In this document: one piece after another, positions 31,819-40,700 of the stretch
Layout of the letters: the number at the start of each line of letters is the position of its first letter
Numbering within the stretch: position 1 is the stretch's first letter
Source of the DNA: Nibricoccus aquaticus
GTDB lineage: Bacteria; Verrucomicrobiota; Verrucomicrobiia; Opitutales; Opitutaceae
Reading direction: 5' to 3'
NCBI RefSeq assembly: GCF_002310495.1
Contig: NZ_CP023344.1
Coordinates: forward strand, 2,683,501 to 2,747,500
Length of the DNA: 64,000 bases
Translations under genes and position numbers: made by a program
Notes under the pieces: model-generated
Told to the model about the DNA's origin: nothing
Databases searched by the model: none
Seen by the model: only the letters and a program-made list of their open reading frames with translations

Positions 31819-34494
31819 ATGTGCCCCGTTAATCTCCGCGCGAAACTTGCCCGCGCCTCTTTGTTCGCAGCGTTCGGTGCGCTGCTTTTCCCGGCCACCG
31901 CATCCGCCATCCTCGATCGCGATGCCAACCAGCTGAGCGACATCTGGCAGCTCCAGTATGGGACGGGAAACGTCTCCGCCGCCGCAGACACTGATCGCGA
32001 TGGATTCACGAATCTCGAAGAGAGCGCGGCCGGCACCAACCCGCTCGATCCAAACTCCCGCCCGGTGATGAACATGCAGTCGGGCGCAGGCCAGGTGCAG
32101 ATCAAGTGGGTCAATCCCGGCGACAAGCAGTACACCGTCCTCACTTCGCCGACCCTTGGCGCCGGCGCGGTCTGGACTACCGCAGGCATCTACACCGGCG
32201 GCGCCGGGCAGATGACGGCGGCGTTCAACGCCGGCTCGACTTCCGGTGGATTCTTCCGCGTGCAGATCGACGATCTCGATACAGACGGCGACGGTCTCTT
32301 CGACTGGGATGAGCGCCGCCTCGGGCTCGATCCCACGCGCAAAAACACCGATGGTTATGGCAGCACCACCATCACGGATTTCTATCGCGCCAACCAGGCG
32401 CTGCTTCTCGCGACCGATGCGAACGCGACCAACGACAACTCGGTCACGGTCGCCGCACTCGATCCGTACATGTCGGAAAACTGGGCCGATCCCGGTGTCA
32501 TCGTTTTCCGTCGCAGTGGCGGCACCAATGCGCTCCCGCTCACCGCGATCACCGTTAATTACACCATCGGCGGCACCGCCACGGCGGGCACCGATTACCA
32601 AGGCCCGGCGAGCGGCACAGTGGCCTTCGGGCTTGGCGTGAGCGAAGTGCTCATGAATTTCACGCCCGTGGCTGACGCTGACGTCGAGGGCTCGGAGACG
32701 ATCACGGTCACGTTGCAAACCGGCACCGGCTATATTTTGGGCACTGCACTCGCGGGCGCTCCCTCCGCGACTGTCGCGACGATCAACCTCGCCGACGCCA
32801 CGGGTGGCGCGATCTCCGATGAAGAAGCCGCGCGGTTCCTCGCGCAGGCGACCTTCGGTCCGACCGAGGGCGAGATTACCCGCGTGAAGCAGCTCGGGTT
32901 CTCCGGCTGGATCGACGACCAGTTCACCCGCGCGGCCAACTATCACCTGCCGCTCGTGCATACCTGGCAGGCCGAGTACCAGGCGCTCGCCACACCCGCC
33001 AACGCGACGTCCAGCGACCGCACCGAAGTCTGGTGGCGCCGCGCCATGGCGACCGATGGCGCGTCCGATCCGCTCCGCCAGCGCGTCGCTCACGCGATCA
33101 GCCAGATATGCATCATCTCGGACCGTGTCGAGACACTCGATGGCAGCCCGCGCGGCATGGCCGCTTATCACGACAAGCTGCTCGAAAACACCTTCGGCAA
33201 TTACCGCGATCTGCTGAAAGCCGTCTCGCTCCACCCGACGATGGGCATCTACCTCAGCCACCTGCGCAACCAGAAGGCCAACCCTTCGCGCAACATCTAC
33301 CCCGACGAGAACTATGCGCGTGAAATCATGCAGCTCTTCTCGATCGGCCTCTGGGAACTCAACCCCGATGGCACCCGCAAACTCGACGGGAACGGCCAGG
33401 CGATCCCGACCTACGATAACGAAGACATCTCCAACTTTGCCCGCGTCTTCACCGGCCTGAGCTACAGCAAAAAGTTCACGAGCTCCACGAACTTCACCGT
33501 AATTGACACCGTCGGCTTCACCGACGGAAACGCGCTGATGTGGGAGCCGATGAAAGGCTTTGACGCCTACCACGACCTCGCCGCGAAGACCCTGCTCAAC
33601 GGCTTGGTGCTTCCCGCCCGCACCGCCAGTCCGGGCGGCACCGGCACCGCGACCATGCTCGATGTCGATGCCGCGATGACCAATCTCACCAATCACAACA
33701 ACACCGGCCCGTTCATCGCGCGCCTGCTGATCCAGCGCCTCGTCACCTCCAATCCTACGAATGCCTACATCGGCCGTGTCGCCGCCGCCTTCGCCAACAA
33801 CGGCTCCGGCGTGCGTGGCGACATGCGGGCGGTGATCAAGGCCATCCTGCTCGATACCGAAGCCCGCTCGCTCTCGCTGCTCACCGAGCCCGATCAGGGC
33901 CTCCAGCGTGAACCCTATCTGCGCTACGCCGCGCTCACCCGCGCGCTGGGCACTGTTCCTGCCGACGGCCGCTACCGCGGGTTTCGCAACATCGACGGCG
34001 ATTTCCTCCAGCGCCCCTACAGCTCGCCCAGCGTGTTTAACTTCTACTCACCCGACTATCAGCCGCTCGGTGTGTTGAAGAACGCAGGCCTCGTTGGCCC
34101 CGAGTTCCAGATCACCAACGGCGTCACCGGCATCACCTCGCCCAATCGTTTCTATAACTCCATTCACAACACCACGCTGCTCCGGATGAACGTCTCTGCC
34201 GCCACGAACATCGATGGCACCGCAAACACCACGCTCGATTGCGTCATCGACACTGCGCCATGGATTGATGACGCCACGAGCAATCCCGAATCCCTCGTCG
34301 CCCGACTCGATCGCATCCTCGCCGCCGGCCAGCTATCGACCAACACCCTTCGGATCATCACGAAAGCCGTCCGCCGCATCGACGATCCGCTCGGCACGAC
34401 CGATCCCACGACCCGCACCACGCGGGCGATCAACCGCCTCCGCATGGCCGCCTACCTCGTGGCCATCTCACCCGAAGCCTGCGTGCTCAAATAA
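31819..34494 (+). CDS. Exported DUF1800 protein with Calx-beta domain
   Basis: 891 residues. A signal peptide (to about TASA) is followed by two Ca-binding-like repeats (ADTDRDGFTNLEES; DTDGDGLFDWDERRLG). A Calx-beta domain follows (VNYTIGGTATAGTDY and EGSETITVTL). The rest is DUF1800 (SDEEAARFLAQATFGPTEGE; YARELM-like YAREIMQLFSIGLWELN; DISNFARVFTGLSY). DUF1800 proteins are exported and nearly always paired with DUF1501 proteins, as here; their biochemical role is unknown. Confidence 0.93.
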   Translation: MCPVNLRAKLARASLFAAFGALLFPATASAILDRDANQLSDIWQLQYGTGNVSAAADTDRDGFTNLEESAAGTNPLDPNSRPVMNMQSGAGQVQIKWVNPGDKQYTVLTSPTLGAGAVWTTAGIYTGGAGQMTAAFNAGSTSGGFFRVQIDDLDTDGDGLFDWDERRLGLDPTRKNTDGYGSTTITDFYRANQALLLATDANATNDNSVTVAALDPYMSENWADPGVIVFRRSGGTNALPLTAITVNYTIGGTATAGTDYQGPASGTVAFGLGVSEVLMNFTPVADADVEGSETITVTLQTGTGYILGTALAGAPSATVATINLADATGGAISDEEAARFLAQATFGPTEGEITRVKQLGFSGWIDDQFTRAANYHLPLVHTWQAEYQALATPANATSSDRTEVWWRRAMATDGASDPLRQRVAHAISQICIISDRVETLDGSPRGMAAYHDKLLENTFGNYRDLLKAVSLHPTMGIYLSHLRNQKANPSRNIYPDENYAREIMQLFSIGLWELNPDGTRKLDGNGQAIPTYDNEDISNFARVFTGLSYSKKFTSSTNFTVIDTVGFTDGNALMWEPMKGFDAYHDLAAKTLLNGLVLPARTASPGGTGTATMLDVDAAMTNLTNHNNTGPFIARLLIQRLVTSNPTNAYIGRVAAAFANNGSGVRGDMRAVIKAILLDTEARSLSLLTEPDQGLQREPYLRYAALTRALGTVPADGRYRGFRNIDGDFLQRPYSSPSVFNFYSPDYQPLGVLKNAGLVGPEFQITNGVTGITSPNRFYNSIHNTTLLRMNVSAATNIDGTANTTLDCVIDTAPWIDDATSNPESLVARLDRILAAGQLSTNTLRIITKAVRRIDDPLGTTDPTTRTTRAINRLRMAAYLVAISPEACVLK

Positions 34495-34531
34495 ACCTTC
34501 CCGCTTTTTTAACCCGCGTCCCTTTCCCGCC

Positions 34532-36025
34532 ATGAGCCAACCCATCAACCGCCGCGCCTTTCTCGGCCAGGCCAGCTGCGCTGCTGTCGGCAGCACCTCG
34601 ATTCTTTCCACGCTCCTCAACCTCCGCATGGCCAGCAGCGCCGCCGCCCAGTCCATGCCCGCCGCTCCCAATACCGATGACTACCGCGCGCTCGTGTGTC
34701 TCTTCTTCGCCGGCGGCCAGGACTCTTACAACATGCTCATGCCCTGCGGCACCGAGCACGCCGCCTACGTGACCACGCGTGGCGGCCTGCACGACGATGC
34801 GGCTAATCCCGGCGGTCTCGCGCTGAGCCAGAGTGAGATTCTTTCGCTCGGAAATTCCGGCATGTTGCTAGGCCTGCATCCCAGTATGACCGGCCTGCGC
34901 GATCTCTACACGCAGGGTAAACTCGCGATGGTTGCGAACGTCGGCACGCTCAACGAGCGCATCACGAAGACGCAGTACAACAGCTCGGGTGCGAAACTGC
35001 CGCGCGGTCTCTACTCCCACTCTGACCAGCAGCAGCAATGGCACACCTCGGTCTCCACCGAGACCCGCGGCATCGGCTGGGCCGGGCTCGCCGCCGATCT
35101 GCTCCACTCGACGAGCAACGATCAGCGCATCTCGATGAACACATCGCTCTCGGGAAATAATGTCTGGCAGAGCGGCAACACGCTTTTCCCGTACAGCGTC
35201 AGCTCCTCCGGCGCGGTCGCACTGAGCGACTACAACAACAGCAACGCATCGAATCTGGGTGACACCAATCGCACCTCCACGCGCACCGCCGCCGTGAACA
35301 GCCTGCTCGGCCAGCAGTACCAGAATCTCCTCGAAAGCACGTTCTCCTCGAACATGCGTGACTCGATCGACACCGGCCTTTTCTTCAGCGCCTCGGTCAA
35401 CAGCATCGTCCTCACGACGCTGTTTCCCGGCGACACCGGCTACACCGGCACACCCGCCGGCTACACGCTCGCGAACGATCCCGCCCGCTCGCTCGCGGCG
35501 CAGCTTAAGATGGTTGTCCGCTCAGTCGCCGCACGCGCGGCACTCGGACTGCGCCGCCAGACGTTCTTCGTCAGCTACGGCGGCTGGGATCACCACGACG
35601 AGGTCATCGATGCCCAGGCCCGGATGCTCGATGTCGTCAGCCGCTGCCTCACCTGTTTCTACGCGGCGCTCGAAGAAGTGGGCTCGCAAAACCAAGTCAC
35701 GCTCTTCACCGCGTCCGACTTTGGCCGCACGCTCACCTCGAACGGCAACGGCTCCGACCACGCCTGGGGTGGTAATCACTTCGTCCTCGGCGGCGCGGTG
35801 AATGGCGGTCTCGTTTACGGCGCGTATCCTGACCTCACGCTCACCGGTCCGTCGATCGTCACGAGTCGCGGCGTCACGCTTCCCGCGCTCTCGGTCGATG
35901 AATATTTTGCCGACATGGCGCTCTGGCTGGGTGTGCCGCCGGGCAGTCTCAGCTCGGTGCTGCCGCGTATCGGAAACTTCTACACACCGAGCGGTACGCG
36001 TCCGGTCGGCTTCATGAAACCGTGA
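34532..36025 (+). CDS. Tat-exported DUF1501 protein
   Basis: 497 residues. Twin-arginine signal (NRRAFLGQAS, then a hydrophobic stretch). The body has the sulfatase/alkaline-phosphatase-like core of DUF1501: LVCLFFAGGQDSYNMLMP near the start, FVSYGGWDHHDE with metal-binding His/Asp, FTASDFGRTL and DHAWGGNHFVLGG. It probably forms a functional pair with the DUF1800 protein encoded 37 bp upstream. Substrate unknown. Confidence 0.93.
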   Translation: MSQPINRRAFLGQASCAAVGSTSILSTLLNLRMASSAAAQSMPAAPNTDDYRALVCLFFAGGQDSYNMLMPCGTEHAAYVTTRGGLHDDAANPGGLALSQSEILSLGNSGMLLGLHPSMTGLRDLYTQGKLAMVANVGTLNERITKTQYNSSGAKLPRGLYSHSDQQQQWHTSVSTETRGIGWAGLAADLLHSTSNDQRISMNTSLSGNNVWQSGNTLFPYSVSSSGAVALSDYNNSNASNLGDTNRTSTRTAAVNSLLGQQYQNLLESTFSSNMRDSIDTGLFFSASVNSIVLTTLFPGDTGYTGTPAGYTLANDPARSLAAQLKMVVRSVAARAALGLRRQTFFVSYGGWDHHDEVIDAQARMLDVVSRCLTCFYAALEEVGSQNQVTLFTASDFGRTLTSNGNGSDHAWGGNHFVLGGAVNGGLVYGAYPDLTLTGPSIVTSRGVTLPALSVDEYFADMALWLGVPPGSLSSVLPRIGNFYTPSGTRPVGFMKP

Positions 36026-36034
36026 TCGGAGCGC

Positions 36035-36598
36035 ATGTCCCGCAAACTCATCTCCATCGCAGTAGTCGCCGCGCTGCTGCTCGCGGTCACGGCTGTGATC
36101 GTGCAACTACGTCCTCGTCGCGAATCTGAGCCGAAGAAGAGCGGCCCGGTGCCGGTGGTTCACCTCGAAGGCTCGGCCGCGCCCGATCTTGGGCCGGCGA
36201 CGCTGCCGCTCGCCGATCCGTCGGCGTACGCAGAGTTGAATTCGAGCAAGACGACGGCGCTTCAAGACGTGCGCATCGTGGAAGGGCTCGTGCAGAACAT
36301 GCAGCAGTTGCTCAAAACCGCCGCCGTGCCGCCGCTGGGTTTCAACGAAGAGATCACGCGCGCGCTCACGGGCCGCAATCCGCTCGAACTCGCGTTCATC
36401 CCGTCCACGCATGCCGCGATCAATGCGCGTGGCTTGCTCTGCGACCGCTGGGGGACGCCGTTTCATTTTCATCCGGTGGCCAACGATCGCATCGACGTGC
36501 GCTCGGCGGGGCCGGACAAAACATTGTTCACGGCGGACGATGTGGTGAGCGCCTCGTCGCCAGCGGTCTCGGGCCCGGTGGCCGATCCGGGCGCGTGA
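36035..36598 (+). CDS. Membrane-anchored protein with GspG-like tail
   Basis: 187 residues. One N-terminal membrane anchor (LISIAVVAALLLAVTAVIV) is followed by a flexible proline-rich linker and a helical middle. The C-terminal segment DRWGTPFHFHPVANDRIDVR, then SAGPDKTLFTADDV, matches the tail of type II secretion pseudopilin GspG. It lacks the prepilin peptidase motif at the N-terminus. Encoded 9 bp after the DUF1501 stop and probably co-transcribed with it. Function unknown; the association suggests a link between the DUF1800/DUF1501 module and a pseudopilus-like surface structure. Confidence 0.75.
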   Translation: MSRKLISIAVVAALLLAVTAVIVQLRPRRESEPKKSGPVPVVHLEGSAAPDLGPATLPLADPSAYAELNSSKTTALQDVRIVEGLVQNMQQLLKTAAVPPLGFNEEITRALTGRNPLELAFIPSTHAAINARGLLCDRWGTPFHFHPVANDRIDVRSAGPDKTLFTADDVVSASSPAVSGPVADPGA

Positions 36599-36625
36599 GC
36601 GGGGGGCGCGCGTGGCGCGGAGTGT

Positions 36626-36859
36626 TTAGTGCGGAGTCATGGGCGGGTCGTGCGGATGATCCCGCTCGTACGCCTCTTCCCGGGCGGCGGTGTCGATGCG
36701 CAGCAGCCAGTAGATCGGACAGAAGGCGCACGCGGCGCTCAGGACCGGGATGAGGCCGAGCAGGCCCCACCAGCCGAGACCATTGACGGTGAAAAACAGG
36801 ACAGCGCTGCCGAGGAGGAAACGAACCCCGGCGTCATAGGAGCCTACGTTGGTTTTCAT
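36626..36859 (-). CDS. DUF2892-type small membrane protein
   Basis: 77 residues. MKTNVGSYDAGVRFLLGSAV, followed by a second hydrophobic stretch with GLLGLIPVLSAACAFCPIYW, fits the DUF2892/YgaP-transmembrane family (two helices, CxFCP-type turn). Its C-terminus is charged and histidine-rich (ERDHPHDPPMTPH). In YgaP this module is fused to rhodanese; here it is free-standing. Role unknown, possibly sulfur-related. Confidence 0.8.
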   Translation of the reverse strand: MKTNVGSYDAGVRFLLGSAVLFFTVNGLGWWGLLGLIPVLSAACAFCPIYWLLRIDTAAREEAYERDHPHDPPMTPH

Positions 36860-37018
36860 GGGGTGGATTAGGTTGATGCGAAAGGGTACGCCTCCGGAGG
36901 CGTTTCCGCTGCGCAGGGTTTGCCCGAAGCTGGGCATATCTGGACCGCGCGCGGCTGCGGATATGCCGATGGCTTGGTTCTCGCCACCGGCGCGCGCGCG
37001 GGTTTGGTTGACGGACTT

Positions 37019-37540
37019 ATGAGTCAAACGAGTCCCGCCCGCGCTGCCATCACGTCCACCTCGCCCTGCCCGTGTGGCAGTGGGAAAACCTTCGGCGAAT
37101 GCTGCGAGCCGATCATCCAGCAGAAGCGGGTGGCGACGACGGCGGAGCAAGTGATGCGCTCGCGTTTCACCGCGCACGTGATCGGCGACGAGGCGCATCT
37201 GCACCGCACGTACGTGCCGACCGCGAGCCAGCCGTATGTCGCCGAAGCGGAGACGGGCGAGCCGATGCAGTGGACGCGTCTGGTGATCCACTCGCACGAG
37301 CATGAGGTGAAGCCGGACATGTCGTATGTCGATTTCACCGCGTACTACCGCGAAGGTGACGGCGAGAAGGCGATGCACGAGAAGTCGGAGTTTCTCCGCG
37401 TGAATGGCGCCTGGATTTTTAACCGCCCGATCCGCCAGGGTCCGGCTCCGGTGAAGACGGCGGTCAAAGTCGGCCGCAACGATCCGTGCCCGTGCGGCAG
37501 CGGGAAGAAGTACAAGCAGTGCTGCCTGGCGAAAGCCTGA
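37019..37540 (+). CDS. YchJ-type SEC-C motif protein
   Basis: 173 residues. Two zinc-binding SEC-C motifs, [13 protein letters not shown] near the N-terminus and [13 protein letters not shown] at the C-terminus, flank a YchJ-like NTF2-fold core ([20 protein letters not shown], then [13 protein letters not shown]). The ATG at 37019 is used; an upstream extension lacks the family N-terminus. Likely a zinc-dependent cytoplasmic protein of unknown process; E. coli YchJ is comparably organised. Confidence 0.9.
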   Translation: MSQTSPARAAITSTSPCPCGSGKTFGECCEPIIQQKRVATTAEQVMRSRFTAHVIGDEAHLHRTYVPTASQPYVAEAETGEPMQWTRLVIHSHEHEVKPDMSYVDFTAYYREGDGEKAMHEKSEFLRVNGAWIFNRPIRQGPAPVKTAVKVGRNDPCPCGSGKKYKQCCLAKA

Positions 37541-37552
37541 GGCCGGGCTGTG

Positions 37553-37576
37553 TAGCCGCGAGCGCGCAGCGAGCGG
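37553..37576. repeat. 24 bp dispersed repeat, copy 1
   Basis: Starts TAGCCGCGAGCG and ends CAGCGAGCGG; an exact 24 bp copy lies at 62677-62700. Both sit at the 3' end of a gene. Confidence 0.75.
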
Positions 37577-37756
37577 TGGGGCTTGAGAAAGAGGAGACGC
37601 GGTGATGCGCCGCGTCTCCAGGGCGGTGAATAAGATTTCGGGATTATCCGCTCGCCGGTTTTCGCGGGCTTTAAGAAACAGGTGATGCGTTCGTCATTCG
37701 CGGGAGGCGGCCATTCCGGCCTGGCTCCCGTCGAAAACCCCTCCGCGTCTTTCCCC

Positions 37757-40700
37757 ATGCGCCTTTCGCTTCTGCCGTTTGCTGCCGCTGTGTTGTTGTC
37801 GTTCGCGCCGCTGAGCGCGCAAACCCTCGGCCTCGCGCCGGAGCCCGCGCCGAAGACGGCCGGGGAGAAACGCGCCGCGTACGATGCGCGCCTCGCTGAG
37901 GCGAAGAAGCGCGCGGCGGAGAAATCCTGGGCGCTGGCGCGCGAGGCGTATGCGGCGGCACTGCCGTTCGCGCCGGATGCTGAGGCGAAGCGCTGGTGCG
38001 AGTTGTGGGTGCTGGATGCGACGTGGCGGAGTGGCGTGCCGCAGAAACACGGTGAGTATGCGGATGTGGTGGTGGCGTTTGAAAAGCTGCTTGCGCCTTA
38101 TGCGAAGACTTCGGAGCGCGACGATTATTGGGTGGCCGTGATAGAGAGCTTGGCCGCTGCAAAACGGGCCCAGCCGTGGCACTTTCGGAACTATAAAACT
38201 CCGGGGACCGATGAGCTGGCGGTGGCGGAGTATCTCGCAGCGCAGCCGGAAACGCCGGCTGCGGCGGCGCGGTATGCGGCGTTTTTGGGCCGGCTCACGG
38301 AGCTCGATGACCGATACTTCGAGCCCACGGCTGATTGGCGGGAGCGGTTGATGCAGCATCGCATGCAGGCGGCACGGGTGATCGCCGATCCAGTGGCGCG
38401 GGCGCGCTGGATGGTGCGGACGGCGGATTTTGCGGCGAAGGAAGCTGTCTCCAGCGAGCGTTGCGCGCGGTTGTACGCGGATGCGCTGGAGGCAGCCAAG
38501 GGCACGGTGTTTCAACCGCTGGCGGAGGCGCGGGAGTTTTTGTGGCGGGCTGATAACGGGCGGTTGACTCCCGATGCCAAACGGCGGCCCGATCTGCCGG
38601 CGTGGCTGGTGGAGATCGAGCGGCTTCAGATCGCGCTCACTGCGCTACCGGTGGAGGAACCGCTGCGGCAGCCGGCACTGAAGCAGTTGAACGATCTCAG
38701 GATCACGTGGACCGAGCGGCATGTGGAATTTTCCATTGAGGATATTTTCCGTCCTGAGGAGCGCGTGCGGTTCACGGTGGGAGCGGCGTATGTGGGACAG
38801 ATGGGATTTGAGGTGCATCGACTCTCACCAGCTGACTGGGCGAAAATCCATCAGGGGGTGCATGGCGAGGGCATGGCGGAGCTGCCGATGAAGCAGGACA
38901 AGGTGCTGGGCTGGGAGCTGAAACTCACGGCAGATGTCCCGGCTCATCTGTGGCAGACGCGAGTGATGGAGATTCCCGAGGCGCTGGCACCAGGGATGTA
39001 CGTGCTGGCGGTGCGAGACGATCTGGGGCGTTACCGGGTGCGGCGGTTCGCCGTGAGCAGTGTCGCCGGGACGATGGTGACCCTGGCGGAAAATCGCCGG
39101 GAGCTGTTTTGCTATGACAGCAAGGCATACGCGCCGGTCGCGCCGATGACTCGTGCGGTAGCGTGGCTGGGAAGCGCCAAAAATGAGAAGCCGGGCGATC
39201 CGATCACGCTTACAGCGGATGCGAACGGGCGTTTCGTTCTCGGTGAGACAGGGCTGAAACATTTTCAGACCGCGACGCTGGTGATCGAGGGCATGGGGCC
39301 GGTTATGTTGGGTGAGTCCTACAGCAGTTGGCGCGGAGATGGGAACGCGGAGGGCGATGCGTTGCATCTCGATTTGTTTCTGCCGCGCGAGCTTTACCGG
39401 CCGGGCGAGACGGTGCCGTTCAAACTCATCGGGCGTCATCGGCGCGATCATCGTTTCGTGAAGCCGGAGGGAAAACTCACGCTGAAGGCGCTGCTGGACG
39501 ATGTGCCGGTCGGAGCGTCGCTGGAGATGGCGTGGGATGAGGATGGCGCGATGACGGGGGAAATCGCGATCCCCGTGGGGACGCGTCCGGGACGCGTGGA
39601 GTTGTCGCTGTTCAAGGGCGCTGAGGAGGTGGAGACGGTGGAGTTTTTCACGGTGGATAGTTTCCTGCCCCCGCCGGCGTTTGTTTCACTGGATCTGGCG
39701 GGCGATGTGATGGCGGTGCGGCGCGGGGGACAGATGACGTTTCGCGTGAGTGCGAAGTATTTTTCGGGCGGGCCGCTCGTGGGTGCGCCGGTGGAGTTTG
39801 GCGTGAGGCCAGATGTGTTTTCTTTGGAGAGGGAAAATGAGGACGAGCGTGGTGTTCGTGATGCGTGGGTGGCGGAGATGAAACGGAAGACGTTTCGCGG
39901 CGTGACCGATGCCGGGGGCGTGGCGACGTTTTCCGTGGAGCTGCCGGAGTTTTTGCCGCCGGTGTTCTGGCTTACGCCGGGCTATACGGTGAAGCCGGCA
40001 GGTCTGCCGGAGATGCGCGGGAGCGAGGCGATGGTCGCGACGGAGTCCGGGCTGCGATTGGAAATCGCCGGCGGGGAAAAACCGCGCGTGGTCGCGCCGG
40101 GAGAGCAGATGACGCTGCGTTTCCGGTATCTGGATGCGCGGGGGAAACCGGCGCCGGTGTCGGGCGAAGTGAGTTTGATCGAGAGCTGCTGGCAGGAAGT
40201 GTGGCTCGATCCGGAGGGACGGGCGGTCACGGGCGGGGCATTGATCGAGGCGCGGAAAATGTTGGAGCTGCCGGCGGGCGCGGATTTGCCGGGCGTTTGG
40301 AAAAAGATCCACGCGGAGACGGAGACGGGTGTCGTGGCCACGGAAGCGCCAGTGGCGGGAGCGGACGGTTGGGCGAGCGTGACGTTCACGGTGCCGCGCG
40401 CGGGGGTTTATCATTTCGATTTTAATGCGGAGAGCGGGCGCGTGGTGGCGGTGGATGAGCGGATGTTTTGGGAAAAAGCGGGCAAGCCGGCGCTCGTGTA
40501 TGCGGTGGATGCGGCGACGCGGACGCTGGCGTTGAAGCCGGATCGAGAGTGGTTGATCGCGCCGGACGATATCGGCGCGGGAGAGAAGCCGCGGTTTCTC
40601 GTGATCATGCCGGAAGGCATCCGGCGGGGGTGGCTCGCGGTGAGCGGTGAAAAGGAAACGCGGACGCAGGCGTTCACGAGTGAGGGGCGCGTGACGCTGG

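Noticed and set aside
31789-33696. 635-codon minus-strand ORF opposite the DUF1800 gene
   Set aside because: No family motif and an Arg/Gly/Ala/Glu-biased composition; the plus frame holds a full DUF1800 protein with a Calx-beta domain.
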